Below, in pieces: positions 35,966-43,721 of a DNA stretch of 64,000 nucleotides. The stretch covers positions 310,001-374,000 of the forward strand of contig NZ_BAAADE010000002.1 in the NCBI RefSeq assembly GCF_039522165.1, given 5' to 3'. A model generated the notes under the pieces. The model made no database searches, was not told the origin of the DNA, and worked only from the letters and a program-made list of their open reading frames with translations. Numbering within the stretch: the stretch's first letter is position 1; each line of letters begins with the position of its first letter. The position numbers and the translations under genes were made by a program. This DNA is from Paenochrobactrum glaciei (lineage in GTDB: Bacteria > Pseudomonadota > Alphaproteobacteria > Rhizobiales > Rhizobiaceae).

Positions 35966-36596
35966 AAAGACTGATAAAACAATCGGGATGAGTGAAGAAG
36001 AGCTGAACGCGCGTCACGCCGAAAAGATGAAAAAAATCAAAGCGGCACGCGATAAAATGCAAGCCACCAAAACCGATGAAAAAGGTTTGGTGATTGTCAA
36101 TACCGGTAAAGGTAAAGGCAAATCCACCGCTGGTTTCGGTATGGTTTTCCGCGCCCTTGGCCACGGCATGAAAATTGGTGTGGTGCAGTTTGTTAAAGGC
36201 TCATGGGACACCGGCGAGCGCTGGGTGCTGGAAAAATTCCCTGATCAAGTGACGATCTCGGCATTGGGCGAAGGCTTTACATGGGAAACGCAGGACCGCG
36301 CCCGTGATATCCAGATGGCTAAAGATGCATGGGAACAGGCAAAAGCCATGATCCTCGATGACAGCTATGACATGGTGCTTTGTGACGAGCTGAACATTGT
36401 GCTGCGCTATGATTATCTGCCAGTGAGCGAAGTGATCGACGTGCTGAAAGCCAAGGCACCGATGAAACATGTGATCATCACCGGACGCAATGCCAAGGAT
36501 GAGCTCATTGAAGTGGCTGATCTGGTCACGGAAATGGAAATGATCAAACATCCGTTCCGCTCTGGTGTGAAAGCACAAAAAGGCATTGAATTTTAA
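35958..36596 (+). CDS. cobO: Cob(I)yrinic acid a,c-diamide adenosyltransferase CobO
   Basis: A 212-residue P-loop enzyme that transfers the adenosyl group from ATP to Co(I) corrinoid. After a charged N-terminal helix, the phosphate-binding GKGKGKST lies at residues 50-57, then VVQFVKGSWDTGERWVLEKF and LCDELNIVLRYDYLP, which are CobO signatures. It is the last gene of the riboswitch-led operon, overlapping cobN by 8 bp and followed by a hairpin. Its substrate must first be reduced, a job suited to the CobR-like protein at 47018. Confidence 0.95.
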   Translation: MTEKTDKTIGMSEEELNARHAEKMKKIKAARDKMQATKTDEKGLVIVNTGKGKGKSTAGFGMVFRALGHGMKIGVVQFVKGSWDTGERWVLEKFPDQVTISALGEGFTWETQDRARDIQMAKDAWEQAKAMILDDSYDMVLCDELNIVLRYDYLPVSEVIDVLKAKAPMKHVIITGRNAKDELIEVADLVTEMEMIKHPFRSGVKAQKGIEF

Positions 36597-36602
36597 GACT
36601 GG

Positions 36603-36637
36603 ATGCGTTCAAGCTTTGCGAAGTTTGAACGCATTTT
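36603..36637 (+). terminator. Putative terminator after cobO
   Basis: ATGCGTTCAA pairs with TTGAACGCAT (10 bp, extended by 3 more) around a small loop, followed by TTTTA. It touches the possible starts of the EamA gene, so some read-through is possible. Confidence 0.65.
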
Positions 36638-36652
36638 ATGATGGATATGATA

Positions 36653-37081
36653 ATGGTTGATAGCTGGCAGTTTTGGGCGCTTTTATCGGCAGTTTTTGCG
36701 GCCCTTACGGCAATTTTTGCAAAAGTCGGTATTCAGGGCGTTAATTCCGACTTCGCCACGCTGATCCGCACTTTCGTCATTATTGGTGCGTTGAGTGTGT
36801 TTTTAAGTGTCTCGGGGCAGTGGCAATCACCCGCCGAGATTTCAGCCAAGTCATGGGTGTTTTTGGTGCTGTCGGGTTTGGCGACAGGCGCTTCATGGCT
36901 GGCTTATTTCCGCGCGCTGCAAGTGGGTGACGCAGCCCGCGTCGCACCGGTTGATAAATTGTCGGTCGTGCTGGTTGCTATTTTTGCAGCCGTTTTTCTT
37001 GGTGAGCGCATATCGATGATCAACTGGCTCGGCATTGTGCTGATCGGTTGCGGCGTGGTGCTGGTTGCTTTGCGGGTTTAG
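36653..37081 (+). CDS. Half-size EamA/DMT-family membrane protein
   Basis: A 142-residue membrane protein with about five helices and a single EamA domain; most EamA transporters have two. The segment LATGASWLAYFRALQVGDAARVAPVDKLSVVLVAIFAAVFLGERIS is the conserved end of the domain (seen in pieces). The start is uncertain between 36638 and 36653; GGA lies 7 nt before the latter. Such short forms may work as dimers. Its place inside the cob block suggests transport of a metal or a precursor, but this is inference. Its stop codon overlaps that of the TSUP gene by 4 bp. Confidence 0.75.
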   Translation: MVDSWQFWALLSAVFAALTAIFAKVGIQGVNSDFATLIRTFVIIGALSVFLSVSGQWQSPAEISAKSWVFLVLSGLATGASWLAYFRALQVGDAARVAPVDKLSVVLVAIFAAVFLGERISMINWLGIVLIGCGVVLVALRV

Positions 37082-37863
37082 AAACCCAACCAGACGCGTA
37101 ACGGGTTATCCGCTTCCAGCATGAGGCGGATAGCCAGACCAAGGCTGACAATAATCAGCAATGGCTTGATAATTTTTGCACCCACCCGCATCGCCAGTGA
37201 AGCGCCGATTTGCGCCCCGGCAAATTGGGCAATTCCCATCAAAATTCCGTATTTCCAATTGATTGTCACCACCAAGGAAAAGGCAACAAAGCTGCCCAAA
37301 TTGGAGGCGCAATTGAGCAATTTTGTGTGCGCTGTTGCTTTTAAAATACCGTAACCGGCCAGTGAGACAAAGGCGAGCATGAAGAGCGAGCCGGTGCCGG
37401 GGCCAAAAACACCATCATAAAAACCAATCAGCGGCACGATAGTGATGCCGAACAAAAATGGTTTCATCCGGCTGGTACGGTCGATATCGCTGATATTGGG
37501 CTTCAGCATAAAGTAAAGCGCGATCAGAATCAGCAAAACTGGCAAGGCACCGCGAATGATGGAGACAGGCAGGATTGTGGCCAGGAGTGCGCCGAACACT
37601 GAACCAATAAGCGACATAAGGGCCGCAGGCCAAAGGGATACAAGATCAATATGGCCTTTGCGCGTATAAGCGATGGTTGCTGATGTGGAGCCGAAAAGAC
37701 CTTGCAGCTTGTTGGTGCCAAGCGCTTCGACCGGTGGGATACCTGCCAGCAACAATGCCGGAATGGTAATCATGCCGCCACCGCCTGCAATAGAATCAAT
37801 AATACCGGCAATGAATGCAGCGGCGATGAGAAGCAGGGTTAGCTGGTCGAAAAATTCAAACAT
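37078..37863 (-). CDS. TSUP-family (TauE/SafE) membrane transporter
   Basis: A 261-residue membrane protein with about seven or eight helices and the two TSUP repeats: GIIDSIAGGGGMITIPALLLAGIPPVEALGTNKLQG near the N-terminus and GFYDGVFGPGTGSLFMLAFV near the middle. The family exports or imports sulfur compounds and other small anions; several members sit in cobalamin regions of Alphaproteobacteria. The substrate here is unknown. It is encoded opposite to its neighbours, between cobO and the TerB-like gene. Confidence 0.85.
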   Translation of the reverse strand: MFEFFDQLTLLLIAAAFIAGIIDSIAGGGGMITIPALLLAGIPPVEALGTNKLQGLFGSTSATIAYTRKGHIDLVSLWPAALMSLIGSVFGALLATILPVSIIRGALPVLLILIALYFMLKPNISDIDRTSRMKPFLFGITIVPLIGFYDGVFGPGTGSLFMLAFVSLAGYGILKATAHTKLLNCASNLGSFVAFSLVVTINWKYGILMGIAQFAGAQIGASLAMRVGAKIIKPLLIIVSLGLAIRLMLEADNPLRVWLGF

Positions 37864-38012
37864 GATGCAAGCCGGAGAAAGAATGAAGTGGCAAGGCGGT
37901 GTTTAGTCCTGCATTGTCTTAGCGGTTTCGCTGCAATTAAAAAAGAACTTGTTTTCTGAACTAAGGCTTGCCAACACTCATGCCAGCAATGGCTTCAAAA
38001 GGGATCGTTACA

Positions 38013-38465
38013 ATGGCTGAAAGCTTGTTTGACCGGATTTATGCATTTCTGTCGAAGAAAAGTGCAGTGCAGCGGGTGGCCGAAGATCCGGCAATGGCAG
38101 CAGAGCTTTTGTTGCTGATGCATGTGGTGTTTGCTGATGGTGATCAGCATCCGGCAGAAATTGCAGCTTTTAAAGAGATCGCTTTTGCCAATTTTGGTAT
38201 TTCCGCCGAAGAGCTGCCGGAAGTGACCGAATATCTCAAAGATTATGCTTATGAGACCAATACGCGACAGGCAGCAGCCATGCTTGCCGAAATGGCACCG
38301 GAACGCCGCGTGGCATTGCTGCGAGATTTAATGACGGTTGCTTGCTCGGATAATGAGTTTGATGAAGCGGAAGCAGCATTGATTAGTCGTGTAGCGCAGG
38401 TTCTCAATGTCAGCCCGCAGGAGTTACAGGAAGCAAATGCCGCTTCCAAATGCGACCGCTGCTGA
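38013..38465 (+). CDS. TerB-like (DjlA N-terminal-like) protein
   Basis: A 150-residue all-helical protein. ELLLLMHVVFADGDQHPAEIAAFKEI (about residues 30-55, shown in part) has the acidic DGxxxxxE metal-binding pattern of TerB/DjlA domains, and a second acidic stretch, VACSDNEFDEAEAALISRVAQVL, lies near the C-terminus. The role of isolated TerB proteins is unknown. AAGGGA precedes ATG 38013, so an in-frame start at 37968 is less likely. It overlaps the following cobE frame by 16 bp, so the two are probably translationally coupled. No other ter genes are adjacent. Confidence 0.75.
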   Translation: MAESLFDRIYAFLSKKSAVQRVAEDPAMAAELLLLMHVVFADGDQHPAEIAAFKEIAFANFGISAEELPEVTEYLKDYAYETNTRQAAAMLAEMAPERRVALLRDLMTVACSDNEFDEAEAALISRVAQVLNVSPQELQEANAASKCDRC

Positions 38466-38827
38466 TGGTGATATTAGGCATCGGCTTCAGCAGTGCAGCA
38501 AAGCCTGCTGAAGTGGTTGAGCTGGCGCGTCAGCTATCGGCAGGTCATGAGATTGATGGCATTGCCACCATTGCATCGAAGCGCGGCAGTGCGGTGATTG
38601 CAGCGCTGGAAGACGTTTTCAAGGTGCCGGTTTTCTTTTATGAAGCAAGTGCGCTTGAAACTATGACAGAGCGGCTTAAAAATCCGTCAGATCAGTTGTT
38701 TAAGCGCATTGGCTGTCATGGTGTTGCGGAGGCTGCGGCTCTCATGGCGGCGGGCAAACAAGCAGTTCTAATCGTTGAGAAAGTAAGCTTTGCCAATGCA
38801 ACATTTGCATTAGCGCAAACAGGATGA
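38450..38827 (+). CDS. cobE: CobE / CbiG C-terminal-like protein
   Basis: A 125-residue protein matching CobE, which is homologous to the C-terminal domain of CbiG. Signatures are LGIGFSSAAKPAEVVEL at the start, IATIASKRGS, VPVFFYEASALE and GCHGVAEAAALMAAG with KVSFANATFALA at the end. CobE is needed for cobalamin synthesis in the aerobic pathway, where it is thought to assist intermediates rather than catalyse a known step. The start is 38450, or 38465 with a 1-bp TGATG overlap to the TerB-like gene. cobM follows after 9 bp. Confidence 0.85.
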   Translation: MRPLLMVILGIGFSSAAKPAEVVELARQLSAGHEIDGIATIASKRGSAVIAALEDVFKVPVFFYEASALETMTERLKNPSDQLFKRIGCHGVAEAAALMAAGKQAVLIVEKVSFANATFALAQTG

Positions 38828-38836
38828 GTTGAAATT

Positions 38837-39607
38837 ATGGTTGTTCATTTTATCGGCGCGGGGCCTGGTGCTGCGGATTTAATTACAGTGCGCGGCCAGC
38901 GACTGATTGAGCAATGTCCGGTTTGTATTTACGCGGGCTCTCTGGTGCCGAAAGAATTGGTAGCCTGTGCGCCAGAAAATGCGCTGTTGATTGATAGTTC
39001 GACGCTGACCTTGGATGAAATTATCGAGGCCATGCGCGAGGCACATGACAAAGGTTTGGATGTGGCGCGTGTCCACTCCGGTGATCCGTCTATTTATGGC
39101 GCAATGGCAGAGCAGATGCGCAGGCTTGATGCGCTTGGCATTGCCTATGATGTGACACCCGGTGTACCGGCTTTTGCAGCAGCTGCTGCGGCCTTAAAAC
39201 AGGAGCTGACAATTCCAGGTGTTAACCAGTCGATCATTCTGACCCGCACCTCGATGAAATCTTCAGCTATGCCGGAAGGTGAGACGCTCAGTAATCTTGG
39301 CCAATCCGGTGCGACATTGGTTATTCATTTGTCGATCCGCAATCTGGCAAAAATCGAAGATGAATTATTGCCGCTTTATGGCGCGGATTGTCCGGTAATT
39401 GTGGCTTATCGGGTTGGCTGGCCGGATGAGGCGTTCATCAAAGGCACATTGGCTGATATTCGTGCCAAAATAGAAGAACATGGTGTGAAGCGCACAGCGA
39501 TGATTTTTATTGGCCGTGCTTTGGATGTCAAAAATTTCCGCGATTCAGCGCTTTATCATGAAAGCCATCAGCATGTGCTGCGCAGCACCGAAATGAAAAA
39601 CGAATGA
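38837..39607 (+). CDS. cobM: Precorrin-4 C11-methyltransferase CobM
   Basis: A 256-residue SAM-dependent methyltransferase of the tetrapyrrole methylase fold. The N-terminal HFIGAGPGAADLITVRG loop, the PKELV segment, and VHSGDPSIYGAMAEQMRRL place it in the CobM/CbiF group. It methylates C11 of precorrin-4 to give precorrin-5. It is the second gene after cobE. Its last 40 bp overlap the end of the convergent cobK gene. Confidence 0.95.
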   Translation: MVVHFIGAGPGAADLITVRGQRLIEQCPVCIYAGSLVPKELVACAPENALLIDSSTLTLDEIIEAMREAHDKGLDVARVHSGDPSIYGAMAEQMRRLDALGIAYDVTPGVPAFAAAAAALKQELTIPGVNQSIILTRTSMKSSAMPEGETLSNLGQSGATLVIHLSIRNLAKIEDELLPLYGADCPVIVAYRVGWPDEAFIKGTLADIRAKIEEHGVKRTAMIFIGRALDVKNFRDSALYHESHQHVLRSTEMKNE

Positions 39608-40332
39608 ACAAAGGCTAATACCGCATCAGTGCTTTCCACGACATGATGCGCAACAGGTTTTGGTCTTTCAATCATCAGCACTTCAATGGATAAGTCACGC
39701 GCGGCACGGATTTTTTCATAAGATGCGTTGCCACCTGAATTGCGGCAGACAAGATGGGTGATCTTGTATTGGCGCAACAGGTCATATTCCGCTTCATAAT
39801 CGGCAGGCTTTGCCAGAATGATCTCGTGATGGCGTGGGAGTGCCACTTCGGCCGGATCAATCATCCGCATGATGAAATGCACATCATCACAGGCTTGAAA
39901 CGGCGCAATATGCTGGCGGCCAAGCCCTAAAAATGCGCGCGCACCGGCAGGTAGCAGGCGTGCTGCTGCTTCTTCACTTTGAATAAGCTGCCACTTGTCG
40001 CCAGATTGCTGTTGCCAGCTTGCACGCTCCAGCCGGATGAGCGGACAGCGGGTTTGATCGGCTGCTTGTTGTGCATTGGCTGAAATCTGTCTGGCGAAAG
40101 GGTGGGTGGCATCAATGATGAGCGCAATATTTTGTTGCGTTATATAAGCGCTTAATCCTTCAACGCCGCCATAACCGCCACTGCGCACATTGCCGTCAAC
40201 GGGTGAGGGGTTCGCCGTTCTGCCAGCCAGCGAAGTGGTGACGGGAAAACCTTGTGCATTTAAGATTTGTGCAAGCTCTGCGGCTTCTGTGGTGCCACCG
40301 AGTAAAAGGATGCTTTGATCAGAGACGGGCAA
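39568..40332 (-). CDS. cobK: Precorrin-6A reductase CobK
   Basis: A 254-residue NADPH-dependent reductase of the CobK/CbiJ family. The N-terminal LLLGGTTEAAELAQIL is followed by SGGYGGVEGLSAYI and IDATHPFARQISANA, all family signatures, and LVCRNSGG near the C-terminus. It starts with TTG, 14 bp inside the end of cbiD, with AAGG upstream. This places cbiD and cobK in one operon. The last 40 bp are antisense to the end of cobM. Confidence 0.93.
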   Translation of the reverse strand: MPVSDQSILLLGGTTEAAELAQILNAQGFPVTTSLAGRTANPSPVDGNVRSGGYGGVEGLSAYITQQNIALIIDATHPFARQISANAQQAADQTRCPLIRLERASWQQQSGDKWQLIQSEEAAARLLPAGARAFLGLGRQHIAPFQACDDVHFIMRMIDPAEVALPRHHEIILAKPADYEAEYDLLRQYKITHLVCRNSGGNASYEKIRAARDLSIEVLMIERPKPVAHHVVESTDAVLAFVHSFFISVLRSTC

Positions 40333-41434
40333 GGATAGTGCCTTTGCGATCTGTTACAATAATCTCGACCTCAACCGGTGCGCCGCGCAACGTGTTGAGA
40401 GCAGTTTCCTGTGCTTTTTTAGCAATTGCTTGCGGCAATCCCAGATCAATCTTCTGAGTCATTACAAGCACTTCAAGTGCAGTGTTCGCAGATAGAATCA
40501 TCTCGCGCATTTCATCGGGTGCGCCCAGCGCTTCGGCTGTCTCCCACAAGAAGCCCATATCAACTTGGCTGCGGGCAGAGTGGAGGTCAAGAGCGCCTTG
40601 AGCAAGCTTGGTGAGTTTGGCAAAGCCACCGGCAAGCGTTAATTTGTCAACCGGATGATTGCGCAGATATTTTAATACGCCACCGGCAAAATCGCCCATA
40701 TCCAAAATGGCAAAATCCGGCAGGTTGTAAATATCTTGTGCTGCTGTTTCCGATGTGGAACCGGTTGCGGCAAGTACATGGTTTTGTTTTTCAGCACGCG
40801 CCACATCAATGCCGCGATGGATGGAGTGGATCCATGCCGAGCAGGAAAAAGGATTGACCACGCCGGTGGTGCCTAAAATGGAAATGCCGCCAACAATACC
40901 AAGGCGCGGGTTCCATGTTTTTTTAGCAATTTCCTCGCCGTCCGGCACAGAAATCATAATTACCAGATCAGCAGGCAAGCCATATTGAGCGCAGATTTCC
41001 TCGCAAATTTCGGTCATCATTTTGCGTGGTACAGGATTAATAGCCGCTTCACCCGGGGGAATCGGTAAGCCCGGACGGGTCACTGTGCCGACACCATCTC
41101 CGGCCTGAAAAATAATACCGGTGCCGGGAGGGGCCGGAAAAACCGTTGAGATGATGGTGGCGCCATGGGTCACATCGGGATCATCGCCTGCATCTTTGAC
41201 AATACCGGCCATGGCATAACCATCGCCCAAACTTTCCAGCACAAGCGGAAAGAAAGGCACTTCGCCTTTGGGTAAAATAATACCGACCGGATCAATGAAT
41301 TCGCCGGTAATCAGGGCAGTGAGAGCTGATTTGGTAGCGGCTGTTGCACAAGCACCTGTTGTCCAGCCTTTGCGCAAAGCTGGTACATCTTGTTCTGGCT
41401 CGTGTTCATTGTCTGGTTCTGTCATGTCACTCAT
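40319..41434 (-). CDS. cbiD: CbiD, C1-methyltransferase of corrin synthesis
   Basis: A 371-residue protein of the CbiD family, which methylates C1 of cobalt-precorrin-5B in the anaerobic pathway. Signatures are LRKGWTTGACATAATKSAL near the start, DDPDVTHGATIISTV, and GGISILGTTGVVNPFSCSAWIHSI. No CobF, the aerobic C1-methyltransferase, is in the window, so CbiD probably acts on the metal-free intermediate here. The start is uncertain among 41467 (GTG), 41434 and 41425; none has a strong ribosome site. It precedes cobK. Confidence 0.93.
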   Translation of the reverse strand: MSDMTEPDNEHEPEQDVPALRKGWTTGACATAATKSALTALITGEFIDPVGIILPKGEVPFFPLVLESLGDGYAMAGIVKDAGDDPDVTHGATIISTVFPAPPGTGIIFQAGDGVGTVTRPGLPIPPGEAAINPVPRKMMTEICEEICAQYGLPADLVIMISVPDGEEIAKKTWNPRLGIVGGISILGTTGVVNPFSCSAWIHSIHRGIDVARAEKQNHVLAATGSTSETAAQDIYNLPDFAILDMGDFAGGVLKYLRNHPVDKLTLAGGFAKLTKLAQGALDLHSARSQVDMGFLWETAEALGAPDEMREMILSANTALEVLVMTQKIDLGLPQAIAKKAQETALNTLRGAPVEVEIIVTDRKGTILARL

Positions 41435-41547
41435 AAAGGTCTTATAATCGATTATCTGGCCGGACACAGAGAAAAATTATGCAAGTGTGATCAATTCACT
41501 ATTCAATTTCGCTGATTATCCGATAACAGTGATATGAATGAAATTCT

Positions 41548-42417
41548 ATGATGCATGAAGAAGACCGCATGAACAAGCAAACAAGGCAGGATCTGCTGCC
41601 GCAAATGGAAAAGGGTCAGGTGTGGCTGGTGGGAGCCGGACCCGGTGATCCCGGTCTTTTGACACTGCATGCCGTGCGTGCGCTTGAGCAGGCGGATGTA
41701 ATTGTCTACGATGCTTTGGTGGATGAAACCTGCCTGCAATTTGCCAATGAAAATGCGGTGCTTGAATATGCAGGAAAGCGCGGTGGTAAACCATCGCCAA
41801 AGCAACGCGATATTTCCTTGCGCCTTGTGGAGCTTGCCCGTCAGAACAAACGTGTTTTGCGCCTGAAAGGCGGCGATCCGTTTGTGTTTGGTCGCGGTGC
41901 TGAAGAAGCGCTGACATTGGTGGAACATGGTATCAGGTTTCGCATTGTGCCGGGTGTGACGGCGGGGATTGGCGGCTTGGCCTATGCCGGTATTCCGGCA
42001 ACGCACCGCACGATTAATCAAAGCGTTACATTTTTAACCGGACATGATGCCAATGGTGTGATGCCGGATAAAATAGATTGGCATAGTATTGCGCGTGGTT
42101 CGCCGGTGATCGTCATGTATATGGCGATGAAACATATTGGCGCAATTACCCGCCGGTTGATTGAAGCAGGACGTGCCGCCGATGAGGCAATGGCATTTGT
42201 TTGCAATGCGTCGCTCCACAACCAGTTTGTGCTGGAAACCACCTTGGAAAAGGCAGAAAACGCAGTGCGCGAAGCAGGATTGCAGCCGCCTGCCATTGTG
42301 GTGGTGGGCGAGGTGGTTAAACTGCGTGAAAGCCTTGACTGGCTGGGCGCTGCCGGTGACCGTGTTTTAACGAGTGAAATACAGACGCGAGAAAATGAAC
42401 AGGGAGAAATTGCATGA
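41548..42417 (+). CDS. cobA: Uroporphyrinogen-III C-methyltransferase CobA
   Basis: A 289-residue tetrapyrrole methylase that adds methyl groups at C2 and C7 of uroporphyrinogen III to give precorrin-2. It starts with VWLVGAGPGDPGLLTLHAVRAL, then VLRLKGGDPFVFGRGAEEA and VPGVTAGIGGLAYAGIPATHR, all SUMT signatures. It lacks the CysG oxidase/ferrochelatase domain, so it is the single-function form. The start could be 41548 or 41569; ribosome sites are weak. It overlaps cobB by ATGA. Confidence 0.95.
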   Translation: MMHEEDRMNKQTRQDLLPQMEKGQVWLVGAGPGDPGLLTLHAVRALEQADVIVYDALVDETCLQFANENAVLEYAGKRGGKPSPKQRDISLRLVELARQNKRVLRLKGGDPFVFGRGAEEALTLVEHGIRFRIVPGVTAGIGGLAYAGIPATHRTINQSVTFLTGHDANGVMPDKIDWHSIARGSPVIVMYMAMKHIGAITRRLIEAGRAADEAMAFVCNASLHNQFVLETTLEKAENAVREAGLQPPAIVVVGEVVKLRESLDWLGAAGDRVLTSEIQTRENEQGEIA

Positions 42418-43721
42418 AGGGCTTTGTGATAGCCGCACCATGTTCGGGCTCTGGTAAAACAACCGTAACTTTAGGGCTTTTGCGCGTATTGAAAGATCGC
42501 GGCTTGCCGTTGGCTCCGGCCAAGATCGGCCCCGATTATATTGATCCGGCTTTTCATGCCGCAGCCAGTGGCGCAAGATGCTTTAATCTTGACCCTTGGG
42601 GCATGCGTAGTGAATTAATCAGCGCTTTGGCAGGGCGCATGACCGAAGGCGGCAAATTACTGATCGCTGAAGGCATGATGGGACTTTATGACGGCGCTAT
42701 TGACGGCACCGGTTCTGCTGCTGATTTGGCCGAATTGCTGGGTCTGCCGGTTATTCTCGTTGTAGATTGTGCCCGTCAGTCGCATTCAGTTGCAGCTTTG
42801 GTGCAAGGTTTTGCCAATTTCCGCCCCGACATTATGGTTGGCGGTGTGATTTTGAACCGTGTTGGCACACCGCGGCATGAAAAAATGCTGCGTGAGGCTT
42901 TGAGCCCGCTGGGTATTCCGGTTGTCGGTGCAATTCCTCGCATTGATAGTCTGACCCTGCCGGAGCGTCATCTAGGCCTTGTACAGGCTAATGAACATGG
43001 CGATCTGGATGCGTTTATTGATAATGCAGCATCTGTGATGCGGGATCGTCTGGACTTTGTGCAGCTGGAACGTATTTGGAAAAGCGTGCGCTTGCATGGC
43101 ACAATGGCCAATGTTTCGCGTCTGCCGCCCTTAGGTCAGCATATTGCTGTGGCGCGTGATGATGCGTTTGCTTTTGCTTATACGCATCTGATTGATGGCT
43201 GGGTGCGCCGTGGTGCCGAAGTTACATTCTTTTCGCCGTTGAAAGATGAAGCGCCGGCAAAGGATTGCGATGCGGTTTATTTGCCGGGTGGTTACCCGGA
43301 ATTATTTGCTGAAGCGTTAAGCAATGCGTCGCATTTCAGACAGGAAATGCATCGTCTGGCGGCAGAAAATGTGCCGATTTATGGTGAATGCGGCGGCTAT
43401 ATGATGCTGGGTGAAGCACTGGAAGATGCAAGTGGCAAAAAGCATAAAATGCTGGGTCTGTTGCCGCTGGAAACCAGCTTTGCCAAGCCTCGTCTCAACT
43501 TAGGCTATCGTAAGCTGCAACCATTGGACGGTGCGCCATGGCAGACAGAGTTGCGCGGTCATCAGTTCCACTATGCCAATATTGTGCGTGAAAGTGGTGC
43601 CGAGCCTTTGTTCCATGTCAGTGATGCGATTGACGAAGATTTAGGCACAGCCGGTTTGCGGCTTGGTTCTGTTTCCGGTTCTTTCATGCATGTGATTGAT
43701 CTGGCCGGAGATGATCAGTGA
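42414..43721 (+). CDS. cobB: Cobyrinic (hydrogenobyrinic) acid a,c-diamide synthase CobB
   Basis: A 435-residue glutamine-dependent amidase. In the aerobic pathway it amidates the a and c side chains of hydrogenobyrinic acid before cobalt insertion. The N-terminal P-loop is APCSGSGKT (residues 8-16), followed by KIGPDYIDPAFH. The C-terminal amidotransferase domain has the catalytic Cys in YGECGGYMML and the His in GHQFHYAN. It overlaps cobA by 4 bp and cobC by 4 bp, marking a tight operon cobA-cobB-cobC. Confidence 0.95.
   Translation: MKGFVIAAPCSGSGKTTVTLGLLRVLKDRGLPLAPAKIGPDYIDPAFHAAASGARCFNLDPWGMRSELISALAGRMTEGGKLLIAEGMMGLYDGAIDGTGSAADLAELLGLPVILVVDCARQSHSVAALVQGFANFRPDIMVGGVILNRVGTPRHEKMLREALSPLGIPVVGAIPRIDSLTLPERHLGLVQANEHGDLDAFIDNAASVMRDRLDFVQLERIWKSVRLHGTMANVSRLPPLGQHIAVARDDAFAFAYTHLIDGWVRRGAEVTFFSPLKDEAPAKDCDAVYLPGGYPELFAEALSNASHFRQEMHRLAAENVPIYGECGGYMMLGEALEDASGKKHKMLGLLPLETSFAKPRLNLGYRKLQPLDGAPWQTELRGHQFHYANIVRESGAEPLFHVSDAIDEDLGTAGLRLGSVSGSFMHVIDLAGDDQ

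Noticed and set aside
14408..38465. A tellurite-resistance (ter) operon, from TerC-like and TerB-like genes
   Set aside because: The two genes are more than 20 kb apart, the TerC protein is a CBS-fused metal-type form, and no TerA, TerD or TerE is present.
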